A model generated the notes under the pieces. That model was given only the letters and a program-made list of their open reading frames with translations. It was not told the DNA's origin and did not search any database. DNA of 13,719 nucleotides, taken from positions 1 through 13,719 of the forward strand of contig JAOZKS010000031.1 of assembly GCA_029935255.1 (NCBI GenBank). Reading direction: 5' to 3'. How positions within the stretch are numbered: position 1 is the first letter of the stretch; every line of letters begins with the position of its first letter. This DNA is from Pontiella sp. Its GTDB lineage: Bacteria > Verrucomicrobiota > Kiritimatiellia > Kiritimatiellales > Pontiellaceae. Shown here piece by piece: positions 1 through 8,291 of the stretch. Position numbers and translations under genes: made by a program.

Positions 1-136
1 GAAAAGTTGGCAATAGCGACCTGTAATACTCGAAAAGAAGAGCGGTAGAAATACAGAAAAACATATCCATTTTTACGTGGATCAGATGTTTTATTTTGAT
101 AGTTTGTAGTTTAAATCGTTAAATCGAGGTGGGGTT
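1..136 (+). other. Upstream non-coding region of the phosphoesterase gene
   Basis: I see no gene in this AT-rich stretch; it probably holds the promoter and 5' leader of the first operon. A small inverted repeat (ATCCA at 65-69, TGGAT at 78-82, 8-base loop) could be an operator half-site pair, but it is too short to be confident. A TTGATA (96-101) lies 17 bases before TTAAAT (119-124). That pair would put the transcript start inside the ribosome binding site, so it is a poor promoter candidate. A good Shine-Dalgarno sequence, GAGGT (126-130), lies 6 bases before the ATG at 137. Confidence 0.4.
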
Positions 137-3100
137 ATGCTGGATGGAAAATGTTTAATCGTGGGGTTCGCATGCGCATGGGTTATATCGGCCAATGCAA
201 CGACCGTTGAGATCATAAACCCCTCTGCTGAAATCAACAGTGGAATCGAGGGCGTTTCCATCGGCAATGATGCTGTGCTGGGATGGAATGCAACCCACGG
301 TACGCTCGAAATTGGCGATATTGATTTTGGGAACGGGGCCTGGCGGCTCGGCTATGACAACACGGGTGCTGTCTACCAAATGACCGCGCACACCATCCAG
401 GCAGGCGACTCTTTCTCGCTTCGCTTCGATGCCTCCATTTTCTCGATCGGTGGCGAGGATACTCTCAACCACGACTTTAATGCCGACTCTTCATCTATCG
501 ATGCCCGCTCATTCGCTCAAACCCCGAATTGGACGAATCTTGGAACCGGCGACCAGGACAGCCAAGCCACCCGTTTGACCAAACCGACCGACGGCACCCG
601 CAATGCCGTGCTTTCCCATTCCGTGGATAATATTTTTGGTACCGACACCGGCTACACGCTCGCCTCCAACGATATTTTCACCATCACGTATGAATGGCTC
701 GATGCCAGTGGATGGAACGACTCCACCGATCGCGTACGTGTCACCCTCTTCACCACGGCCGACGACACCATCACCGGAACCCACACCAACCTCGCCAGCA
801 TGGACTCCGATCTTGTCTCCTCCAGCGACACCTATGAAACCCAAACGAGCATCTTTCCCGGCATTCCCTCCTCGGCACACGGCAAGCACCTGTTTCTCGA
901 GATCGACACCGTCAGCAATGACGGAGCCGGATATGGCCGACTCGATAACCTTACGCTCCAGCGTGGCGATGAGGAACCTCCGTCCGCCCCGGGCACCCGG
1001 CAGATAGTGGCTGATTTCTACGTCGAAAACGCCGGCACCAACCAAGTGGCCTTCTCGCGCGCTCTCAACTTTAAATCGCTGACCATTGGAGACTGGAAGC
1101 ACTACCATGCCGTCGTCCCGAGCGGCACGCTCGATTCTGTCGAAGGGCAAACGCTCGGCATCCAGTTCCGAGGATCGTCTGCAACGCAGTCGATCGATAA
1201 CGTTCGCCTCGAAACGTGGGGAGTCGGTCTCGCCGACGGAAGTTTTTCCAATGATTGGAACACCGTTCCTGACCAAGTGTGGCCGGGGCCTGGCTATTGG
1301 GGCAACCGTTTGCACGACTGGCAGGTAGCTTCCAACCGCGTTAATGCGGTCGGTGCTTCCGATTTGACCAACCTTCGCACCCTCCATCGCATCGGGACTT
1401 CGATACGCGGCAATGGCGGTGACTTCCATCTTGCCGTGCGCACCGGCCTCCATTCCGGAAGTTTGAACGATGATTCCCGCTCCGGATTCCTGATCGGTTC
1501 CGGATTCAACCTCGATTGGCGTGGGGCCTTGCTGGTGCATAGTGCTTGGGGTCGCGATTTCGGCCTCTTCTGTGGAATGCGCGGCAATGGTGCTGCGGTG
1601 ATTGAGGATTACTCCAACGCATCCACCAATTCCGTAGGTACACTCGGTGCCACCCCCGCAATCCTGCCCGCCGATGCACGCATTGAATTCGATGCAATCT
1701 TCAATATCACCAACTACAACCTAACCGTTAGCGTTTACGATGGCGCAAGTCTCGTCAGTCAAGCCATCGCCACAGTGGACTCCGACCGTATGCTCGGTTC
1801 CTTCGGCCTGCTCTCCCACAGGGGTTCTGGCAATTCGGCCTTTTGGTTTGACGATTTCAATGGAAGGGGTGCGGCGTTGCAATACGAACCCAATCGTCAA
1901 TTGGCGATTGTCGGGGCCATGCACACGCTGAGCAGGGGAACGCTCAAACTGACCGCGCAAATGATGCCTTTCGATTTGGTCACCACACCGGATGTCTTTT
2001 TAGATATCTGGGACGGAAGCGCATGGCAGCAGATCGCCGCCCAGACCATCGATAGCAACGCCCTTTCGGCCTACAACGCCACCTTTAGAATTACCCATTG
2101 GAACGATACGGTGGATGTTCCCTACCGCGTGCGCCTGCCGTTGGGCGGGGAGGACTACACTTGGGAAGGCACAATCCGCAAGGATCCGGTGGAAAAAGAA
2201 GAGCTCGTCATCTGCGGCCTCACCGGCCAGCGCATCGCCTCGGGGCGGCTTGGTACATCGCGCGACTGGAGTCCGGTTCATGTCTGGCATCCGCATGCAA
2301 AGCCCATCGAACACATTGCCAAGTTCAAGCCCGATATCATTGTAGCGACGGGCGACCAAATCTATGAAAACCAGCCCACCTGGTCCGACAACAGCAGTAG
2401 TTTTGCCCGCCACCACGACTATCTATACAAATGGATTCTCTGGCTCCTCCAATGGCGGGAGCAAGGCCGCGATGTTCCGTTGATCGTCATACCGGACGAC
2501 CACGATGTCTACCAAGGCAATCTGTGGGGAGAGGGTGGGGTCCCTAGCAGTAACCAGGATGTCGGCGGCTATGTCAGACCGGCGGACTGGGTTAAGATGG
2601 TCGAGCGCACCCAGGTCGAAAACCTGCCGGATCCCGATCCCTACAACGCGGTGCAGCCCGCTCCATCCGTTGCACAGGGGATCAAGGTTTATTTCACCGG
2701 CATGGTCTATGGCCGCGTGGGCATTGCCATTATCGAGGATCGCAAGTTTAAGACCGGACAAACCGACCCGCCCCCCGAAGAGGAGCAGGTGTTGCTCGGT
2801 CAGCGCCAGCACGACTTCCTTGAGGCATGGGCCAAGGATTGGTCGGGTCAGGAACTCAAGTTCATGGTGTCCCAATCGCCCATCGCCAATCTGCACACCC
2901 ATGCCAGCTCAGGCTATAGCTTCTCGGTCGATGACAGGGATACCCACGGATGGCCGGTGCACCGGCGCAATGAGGCGTGGGAACACATCCGTAAATCGTT
3001 CATGTTCCAGCTCGCGGGCGATCAGCATCTGGCGACCGTCGCCCTCCATGGTGTGGATGCCCCGCGCGATGCCGGTTACTCCTTCACCGTACCTGCGCTG

Positions 3101-4399
3101 GCCAACTTTTGGCCGAGAGCCTGGGATCCAGTCCATGATTCCGGAGGAAGGACCAGCACCATCAGCCCCTACACCGGCGACTTTTTCTTTGATGGAAGCG
3201 GCCTGCTTCCCGATGGGGTCACCTCGAACCTTACGTCCGAGTTTCCGCACCATTTCAAGATGCTCGCGGTCGGAAATCCGGCGCAATACCACAACCAGAC
3301 CCGAGGCATCGATCCGTCGACCCTGCACGACCGCGGTGCAGGCTACGGCATTGTCCGGATTGAGAAATCCACCCGCAAGGTTACCTTCGAATGCTGGCCG
3401 CGCTTCGCCGATCCGGAATATCCCTCGACCGGCTCCCAGTATCCCGATTGGCCCATCACCATCTCGCAGTTCGACAACTATGTGCGAACTCCGGTTGGAT
3501 TCCTGCAGCCGGTGGATACGGGCGCTTCCGATAATCCGGTGATTTGCGTGGTGGATGAAACAACCGGCGAAACGGTCTATAGCCTGCGTATTCGCGGCAA
3601 TCGATTCTTGGCCCCCGTGTATGACGCAGGCACCACGTACCGCATCGAAATCTACGAAGGCGATGCCTCCGCACCGACCACTGTGCGAACCGGGCAGATC
3701 GTTGATGTCGACACGGCGCACCAGATTGATCTCTTTGATGCGAGCGGCCGCAATATCGTTGAGGGGCAGACGGTTCGCCTGCGCTGGCAAACACGCGGTA
3801 GCTCTACCGTAAGGATCGATCAAGGCGTGGGTGATGTGAGCCTGTTCGATGCGTTGGGTAGCGGCTATGTCGAGGTTTTGCCAACGGTGGACACCACCTA
3901 TACGCTGACCTCGAGCAACGGGGTGGGGGGCGTTGAGCAAGCCGCCACCTCCGTCCGGATATTCCCGACCCGGGAGACTTGGCGCACGAACCACTTCACG
4001 CAGATCGAACTAACCGATCCCATGATTTCTGGCGATGATGCCGACCCCGATGGGGATGGGATCCACAACTGGCTCGAACACCTGCTGGGTGGTCTCCCGA
4101 AAACGGCCTCGACCGATATTCTCCCCATCAGCCGGACAGCCGGACAACCCGACGGGAAAGAATATGCAATTCACGAATATACCGAACTGATTGAAACCGG
4201 CGAGGCGGCCTACGAATTCCAGGCTGGAAACGATCTGGTTGGATGGGAGACCGTCGTGCCACCCGGCGTCGAAGAGATTGCCCGGGTTCCCGGCGGGGTC
4301 GATATCCCCGACCGGGTTACGGCCCGGCAGTTGCCGCCTTTCGAGGACGACGCCCGTCCGAAGCGATTCTACCGGTTGAAGATTCTGGATTTACGATAA
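137..4399 (+). CDS. Secreted multidomain PhoD-like metallophosphoesterase
   Basis: A 1420-residue exported protein with a PhoD-type (alkaline phosphatase D) metallophosphoesterase core, expected to hydrolyse phosphomono- or diesters outside the cytoplasm; the substrate cannot be read from sequence. Residues 1-21 look like a signal peptide (hydrophobic stretch ending S-A-N-A). Residues 24-360 are beta-rich jelly-roll-like material, apparently one domain inserted in another. Residues 365-580 resemble a concanavalin/LamG-like sandwich, and 585-685 a PhoD N-terminal Ig-like domain. The catalytic region spans about 690-1150, with metal-site motifs GDQIYE (D740), DDHD (787-790), NLHTH (H920 region) and GDQH (D962, H964). 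An Ig-like domain follows (about 1200-1285), then a calcium-loop motif D-A-D-P-D-G-D-G (1300-1308) and a terminal beta domain ending FYRLKI. The ATG at 137 is preceded by GAGGT at 6 bases. The stop codon overlaps the ribosome binding site of the sulfatase gene, which indicates one operon. PhoD is usually far shorter; the added modules suggest substrate or surface binding. The family call is firm, the role is not. Confidence 0.88.
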   Translation: MLDGKCLIVGFACAWVISANATTVEIINPSAEINSGIEGVSIGNDAVLGWNATHGTLEIGDIDFGNGAWRLGYDNTGAVYQMTAHTIQAGDSFSLRFDASIFSIGGEDTLNHDFNADSSSIDARSFAQTPNWTNLGTGDQDSQATRLTKPTDGTRNAVLSHSVDNIFGTDTGYTLASNDIFTITYEWLDASGWNDSTDRVRVTLFTTADDTITGTHTNLASMDSDLVSSSDTYETQTSIFPGIPSSAHGKHLFLEIDTVSNDGAGYGRLDNLTLQRGDEEPPSAPGTRQIVADFYVENAGTNQVAFSRALNFKSLTIGDWKHYHAVVPSGTLDSVEGQTLGIQFRGSSATQSIDNVRLETWGVGLADGSFSNDWNTVPDQVWPGPGYWGNRLHDWQVASNRVNAVGASDLTNLRTLHRIGTSIRGNGGDFHLAVRTGLHSGSLNDDSRSGFLIGSGFNLDWRGALLVHSAWGRDFGLFCGMRGNGAAVIEDYSNASTNSVGTLGATPAILPADARIEFDAIFNITNYNLTVSVYDGASLVSQAIATVDSDRMLGSFGLLSHRGSGNSAFWFDDFNGRGAALQYEPNRQLAIVGAMHTLSRGTLKLTAQMMPFDLVTTPDVFLDIWDGSAWQQIAAQTIDSNALSAYNATFRITHWNDTVDVPYRVRLPLGGEDYTWEGTIRKDPVEKEELVICGLTGQRIASGRLGTSRDWSPVHVWHPHAKPIEHIAKFKPDIIVATGDQIYENQPTWSDNSSSFARHHDYLYKWILWLLQWREQGRDVPLIVIPDDHDVYQGNLWGEGGVPSSNQDVGGYVRPADWVKMVERTQVENLPDPDPYNAVQPAPSVAQGIKVYFTGMVYGRVGIAIIEDRKFKTGQTDPPPEEEQVLLGQRQHDFLEAWAKDWSGQELKFMVSQSPIANLHTHASSGYSFSVDDRDTHGWPVHRRNEAWEHIRKSFMFQLAGDQHLATVALHGVDAPRDAGYSFTVPALANFWPRAWDPVHDSGGRTSTISPYTGDFFFDGSGLLPDGVTSNLTSEFPHHFKMLAVGNPAQYHNQTRGIDPSTLHDRGAGYGIVRIEKSTRKVTFECWPRFADPEYPSTGSQYPDWPITISQFDNYVRTPVGFLQPVDTGASDNPVICVVDETTGETVYSLRIRGNRFLAPVYDAGTTYRIEIYEGDASAPTTVRTGQIVDVDTAHQIDLFDASGRNIVEGQTVRLRWQTRGSSTVRIDQGVGDVSLFDALGSGYVEVLPTVDTTYTLTSSNGVGGVEQAATSVRIFPTRETWRTNHFTQIELTDPMISGDDADPDGDGIHNWLEHLLGGLPKTASTDILPISRTAGQPDGKEYAIHEYTELIETGEAAYEFQAGNDLVGWETVVPPGVEEIARVPGGVDIPDRVTARQLPPFEDDARPKRFYRLKILDLR

Positions 4400-4404
4400 A
4401 GGAG
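4398..4404 (+). promoter_or_regulatory. Ribosome binding site that sets the sulfatase start at ATA
   Basis: AAAGGAG is a near-perfect Shine-Dalgarno sequence that overlaps the TAA stop of the preceding gene by two bases. Six bases downstream is ATA (4411-4413), in frame with the sulfatase and exactly where a normal signal peptide would begin. No ATG, GTG or TTG in the sulfatase frame lies at usable distance: the nearest TTG is 21 bases away and the first in-frame ATG (4462) would delete the signal peptide. Confidence 0.75.
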
Positions 4405-4410
4405 AAAACA

Positions 4411-5760
4411 ATAAAGCAACATGTATTGCTATTGAGTGCGGGTTTAGTGGCCTGTCTGGGTATGGCGGCGGATCGCCCGAATGTGCTGGTGATCATGGCG
4501 GATGATTTGGGCTACCACGATTTGGGCTTCCAAGGTTCGGAACATATCAAGACCCCGCATCTCGATCTTCTGGCGGCGCAGGGCATGCGCTTTACGGACG
4601 GGCACGTTGCGGCATCGGTTTGCAGTCCATCGCGCGCGGGATTCATTACGGGTCGCTATCAACAACGGTTTGGCCACGAAGCCAACTGCCCGAAAAAAGG
4701 AACCGGCATGGATGTGGACGAGCGCACCATCGGCCAAGCCTTCAAGGAACTGGGCTACCGCACGGCGGTTTTCGGCAAGTGGCACCTCGGCAACCTTCCG
4801 GAGATGTATCCAACCGCCCGCGGTTTCGATGTCTTCTACGGCTTGCGCGAAGGGAGCCGATCCTATTGGTACGATGCAAAGAAGACCGACAAGAAAGGGA
4901 ATCCCCACGCCGCCGAGCACAATGGGAAGCTGGCCAAATTCGAGGGGCACTTTACCGATTGGCTGGGTGAAAAGACGGTGGAATTCATCGAGGAGACCGA
5001 TCAACCCTTCTTCGCCTTCCTCTCCTTCACTGCGCCGCATACGCCCCTGCAATCCAAGCCGGAAGATATGGAAGCGTTGGGACTCCCCAAAGACAACTAT
5101 GCCGGTCTGATCTACGGCATGGATCGCAACATTGGCGATGTGGTTGCCGCGCTCAAGCGCACCGGCAAGCTCGACAACACCATAATCTGGTTCCTCAGCG
5201 ACAATGGAGGGACGGCTGGAAACTATTCCAACGCTCCGCTCGGCGGAAAGAAGGGCACCGAGTTCGAGGGCGGTCATCGCGTTCCGTTCCTGCTCTACTG
5301 GAAAGGTCAGGTTCCTGCCGGGAAGGATTATAACGAAATGATCTCCTCCATGGATATTTTTCCTACCAGCGTGGTGGCCGCAGGGGGATCGCTTAAGCAA
5401 GAACGCCCGCTCGATGGCGTGGATCTGATGCCCTTCATCACGGGTAAAAAATCCGGAATTCCGCATGGGAAACTCTATTGGCGAAAGCTTGAATGCGCCG
5501 ACATGCGCGACGGCGATTGGAAAATCATCCGAGTCGAGGGGCTTCCCGTTGTCCTCTATAATCTCAAGGATGACATTGGAGAGCAAAAGAACCTCGCCGA
5601 CCAGTTTCCAGAGCGCGTGGAGCGGATGGAAAAGATGTTGGAAACGTGGGAAACCGAGTTGATGGATCCGCTCTGGCTAGAGGGCGCAAATTGGACCAAG
5701 GTTCGCTATGAATACCACAAGGCCTGGTTCGAAACCGGTAAGCCACCCGTAAAGAAATAA
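4411..5760 (+). CDS. Secreted arylsulfatase-type sulfatase (formylglycine, S1 family), likely ATA start
   Basis: A 449-residue sulfatase that should cleave sulfate esters, probably from glycans, after export. Starting at ATA gives a short basic N-terminus (initiator, K, Q, H) and a hydrophobic stretch ending G-M-A-A before the mature start DRPNVL, a normal signal peptide. Family S1 hallmarks are all present: metal-binding DD (31-32), the C-S-P-S-R maturation signature with Cys71 as the residue converted to formylglycine, GKWHLG (K123, H125), A-P-H (H210), S-D-N-G-G (D264, N265) and a Lys in G-G-K-K (280-281). The length is typical for the smaller S1 enzymes. The S1 subfamily and exact sugar specificity cannot be fixed by eye; GalNAc or galactose sulfates would fit the GH101 neighbour. 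It follows the phosphoesterase by 11 bases, and its stop directly abuts the next ATG. A longer reading from ATG 4243 would overlap the upstream gene by 157 bases, has no signal peptide and is rejected. The enzyme call is very sure, the start moderately so. Confidence 0.92.
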   Translation: MKQHVLLLSAGLVACLGMAADRPNVLVIMADDLGYHDLGFQGSEHIKTPHLDLLAAQGMRFTDGHVAASVCSPSRAGFITGRYQQRFGHEANCPKKGTGMDVDERTIGQAFKELGYRTAVFGKWHLGNLPEMYPTARGFDVFYGLREGSRSYWYDAKKTDKKGNPHAAEHNGKLAKFEGHFTDWLGEKTVEFIEETDQPFFAFLSFTAPHTPLQSKPEDMEALGLPKDNYAGLIYGMDRNIGDVVAALKRTGKLDNTIIWFLSDNGGTAGNYSNAPLGGKKGTEFEGGHRVPFLLYWKGQVPAGKDYNEMISSMDIFPTSVVAAGGSLKQERPLDGVDLMPFITGKKSGIPHGKLYWRKLECADMRDGDWKIIRVEGLPVVLYNLKDDIGEQKNLADQFPERVERMEKMLETWETELMDPLWLEGANWTKVRYEYHKAWFETGKPPVKK

Positions 5761-8145
5761 ATGCCTCTGAAAATCTCAATCTGTGTGGTCGCCGCCCTGC
5801 TGGCCTCGATGGCCATGTCGGAAGTTGATTATGCGTCCGCTCGTTCGCTCCGCAAGCGAATGGCGGGCACCGTTGAATCGCAAAAATTTTCGCCGATCTG
5901 GGCACCGGATGGTTCCGCGCTTTACTATCGGCATGGAGGGGGGGTTCTGCGGGTTGATACGCAAACGGGAGAAAGCGAATCCGCCATCGATACCGATGTG
6001 CTTGCTCCCTTTTTTCAAGGAAACAGCCCCCGTATCTGGAGGTTTGAGATCGATGAAAAGGGTGATTTTCTCTGTTTGGCCGCGGCCAAGGGGCAGGTTC
6101 GCACACTTCGTGTTTCAAGCGGAAAGGCGACCGGGTTGAAGCCCGAGGCCGATCCGTTCGCTCTGGTTCCACGCAAGGTCGGCAAACAGGAAAGAAGCGG
6201 GACGGGTCATGGTTCCACTCAGCTTTTCTTTGTCAACAACAGCACCGATCCCGCTGATATATTTTGGGTGGACTCTTCCCGAATCCGGAAAAAGTTCACT
6301 ACGCTCGCTCCCGGAAAAACCTATATTCAGAACACGACCGCCGGACACGTCTTCCTGGCCGGGAAATTGGCCTTCACCGCCACGAAAAAACCGGGCATCG
6401 CGTATCTCGCCGCCGAACCGCCGAAACCAATTCCCGTCCAGGCTCCCAAGGAGCGGATGGCGATCTTTAAAAACCACAACCTCTTTTCCGATGGAATCCA
6501 ACTAACCCACGACGGCTCCGAGGAGTGGAAATATTGTGGCCCAACCTATCGCTCCCCCGACGGTCGCTATCTGGTCGCCATGCGCGAGAAGGCCGGAACC
6601 AACCGGCACATCGATCTCATTGAATCCGTTCCAAAAGACCAGCTGCAACCTCGGCGCAAATCGATCCGATATCCCAAGCCGGGCGACGAGCTGAACGTGC
6701 GGAAACCGCACCTTTTTGATTTGGAAACCGGAAAAGAGATTCCGCTGGACGACGCCCTGTTTCCAAACCCTTGGAGCCTAAGCGGATTCTACTGGAACAT
6801 GGACAGTACGTGCTTCTATTTTGTCTACAACGAGCGCGGCCACCAGACCCTGCGCCTGCTGGCGATCCAGACCTCCACCGGCAAGGTTGCCTCGGTGGTT
6901 GAAGAGACCAGCCCAACCTTTATCAACTATTCCCAGAAGTGGCACCTTACCTACATCGACGAAACCGGCGAGGCCATCTGGATGTCGGAGCGCAATGGGT
7001 GGAACCACCTCTATTTGGTTGACCTAAAAACAGGAGGCGTTGCACCGGTCACCACCGGCAAGTGGGTGGTGCGGAACGTCGACCACATCGATTACGAGAA
7101 ACGTCGGATCTGGTTCCATGCCGGCGGGATGCTTCCTGATCAGGATCCTTACTATCTCCATTACGCCCGCATCAACTTTGATGGAACCAGCCTGATACTG
7201 CTCACCGAGGGCAACGGCACGCACGAACTTGGTTTCTCCCCGGATCGCCGGTTCTATATCGATACGTGGTCGCGCGTCGACCAGCCGCCCGTCCACGAGC
7301 TGCGCCGCTCGTCCGATGGAAAAAAAGTTGTGGATCTTGGGAAAGCCGATGCCGCCAAACTTCTCGCCATCCATTCGCATCTCCCCGAACCGTTTGCCGC
7401 CAAAGGGCGCGATGGCTCCACCGACATCTATGGTGTCATCTTTCGCCCCAGCCATTTTGATCCCGAAAGGAAATATCCCGTACTCGAATCGATCTACGCC
7501 GGGCCGCACGACTTTTTTGTTCCGAAAGCATTCAACGCCTACCACAGTGCGCAGCGCCTGGCCGAGCTTGGCTTCATCGTGGTGCAGATCGATGGCATGG
7601 GCACCAACTGGCGCTCTAAAAAGTTTCATGATGTCTGTTGGAAAAACCTCAAGGATTCCGGATTTCCCGACCGCATTGCCTGGATGAAGGCGGCCGCAGC
7701 GAAATACCCCTTCATGGATCTTTCCCGGGTGGGCATCTATGGCGGTTCCGCCGGGGGGCAGAGCGCCATGCGTGCCGTGCTCGACCATTCCGATTTCTAC
7801 AAGGCGGCCGCTTCCGACTGCGGATGCCACGACAATCGCATGGATAAGATTTGGTGGAATGAGGCATGGATGGGTTGGCCGGTCGACGAAAGTTATGCCG
7901 AAAATTCCAATGCAGTCGATGCGCACAAGCTCGGTGGAAAGCTTCTGCTCACTGTGGGTCTTCTCGATGTAAACGTCGACCCTTCCAGTACGCTGCAAGT
8001 TGTGGATGCACTGATCAAGGTTGATAAGGACTTTGAGTTTATTGCCTTTCCTTCCACGGGTCATGGGGCAGGGGCGGGCCCATACGGCCAGCGCCGCCGC
8101 GAGGAATTCTTTGTTCGGCATTTGCTGACTGCGGAAAATTTGTAG
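5761..8145 (+). CDS. Secreted S9 family serine peptidase (DPP IV/prolyl oligopeptidase-like) with VHL-like insert
   Basis: A 794-residue exported peptidase of family S9, expected to cleave peptides or dipeptides, often next to proline. Residues 1-20 form a signal peptide. A beta-propeller of the DPPIV N-terminal type follows, with repeated SPDG and APDG blade motifs, the stretch VRKPHLFDLETG and an EE pair (254-255) that may correspond to the amino-terminus-binding glutamates. The C-terminal alpha/beta-hydrolase domain (about 565-794) has a complete triad: Ser663 in GGSAGG, Asp736 in L-L-D-V-N-V, and His768 in S-T-G-H-G. The nucleophile motif lacks the Trp of the classic GWSYGG. Residues of about 152-215 resemble the beta domain of VHL and interrupt the propeller. 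The ATG immediately follows the sulfatase stop (TAAATG) and there is no strong Shine-Dalgarno sequence, so translation is probably coupled. Next to GH101 and a sulfatase, trimming of deglycosylated protein is a sensible role. Family sure, substrate unknown. Confidence 0.9.
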   Translation: MPLKISICVVAALLASMAMSEVDYASARSLRKRMAGTVESQKFSPIWAPDGSALYYRHGGGVLRVDTQTGESESAIDTDVLAPFFQGNSPRIWRFEIDEKGDFLCLAAAKGQVRTLRVSSGKATGLKPEADPFALVPRKVGKQERSGTGHGSTQLFFVNNSTDPADIFWVDSSRIRKKFTTLAPGKTYIQNTTAGHVFLAGKLAFTATKKPGIAYLAAEPPKPIPVQAPKERMAIFKNHNLFSDGIQLTHDGSEEWKYCGPTYRSPDGRYLVAMREKAGTNRHIDLIESVPKDQLQPRRKSIRYPKPGDELNVRKPHLFDLETGKEIPLDDALFPNPWSLSGFYWNMDSTCFYFVYNERGHQTLRLLAIQTSTGKVASVVEETSPTFINYSQKWHLTYIDETGEAIWMSERNGWNHLYLVDLKTGGVAPVTTGKWVVRNVDHIDYEKRRIWFHAGGMLPDQDPYYLHYARINFDGTSLILLTEGNGTHELGFSPDRRFYIDTWSRVDQPPVHELRRSSDGKKVVDLGKADAAKLLAIHSHLPEPFAAKGRDGSTDIYGVIFRPSHFDPERKYPVLESIYAGPHDFFVPKAFNAYHSAQRLAELGFIVVQIDGMGTNWRSKKFHDVCWKNLKDSGFPDRIAWMKAAAAKYPFMDLSRVGIYGGSAGGQSAMRAVLDHSDFYKAAASDCGCHDNRMDKIWWNEAWMGWPVDESYAENSNAVDAHKLGGKLLLTVGLLDVNVDPSSTLQVVDALIKVDKDFEFIAFPSTGHGAGAGPYGQRRREEFFVRHLLTAENL

Positions 8146-8185
8146 CAGAGGTTGGCATATGGAACGGACTCTTCTTTGAGGCTTG

Positions 8186-8205
8186 GATATTTCCTTTGAA
8201 ATATT
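8186..8205 (+). repeat. AT-rich hairpin after the peptidase gene
   Basis: ATATTTC (8187-8193) and GAAATAT (8198-8204) form a perfect 7-bp inverted repeat around the loop CTTT, extendable by one G-T pair. It is followed by a run of seven A residues, not T, so it is not a standard intrinsic terminator on the + strand. It may still help end or stabilise the upstream transcript, or act as a binding site. Confidence 0.4.
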
Positions 8206-8247
8206 AAAAAAACGGTAGACGGAATTCGCTGCAACTGTTAGCTTGCT

Positions 8248-8256
8248 TGTTATAAA
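8248..8256 (+). promoter_or_regulatory. Candidate extended -10 promoter for the GH101 gene
   Basis: The sequence TG-T-TATAAA fits the extended -10 pattern TGnTATAAT with one mismatch. No convincing -35 box is seen 16-18 bases upstream (the best is CTGCAA at 8229-8234), which is tolerated by extended -10 promoters. Transcription would start near 8263, leaving about 30 bases before the leader ATG and about 76 before the GH101 ATG. This is prediction from pattern only. Confidence 0.35.
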
Positions 8257-8291
8257 TTGAGCTGTCAAAAATTATTGGTAGGATAAGTTTC

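Noticed and set aside
2909..3994. Minus-strand frames of 343-380 codons within the phosphoesterase and sulfatase (also 509-1540 and 4444-5586)
   Set aside because: All are antisense to genes with intact family motifs; their translations are low-information and lack starts with ribosome binding sites.
4243..4410. ATG 4243 as the sulfatase start
   Set aside because: It would add 56 arginine- and proline-rich residues, overlap the preceding gene by 157 bases, and bury the signal peptide inside the protein.
43..8219. A shared CGGTAGA heptamer upstream of the first gene (43-49) and of GH101 (8213-8219)
   Set aside because: Two short intergenic regions are expected to share about one heptamer by chance, the distances to the starts differ, and the flanks do not match well.
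7024..8268. A 414-codon minus-strand frame across the peptidase 3' half
   Set aside because: It covers the catalytic domain of the S9 peptidase in antisense and encodes no recognisable protein.
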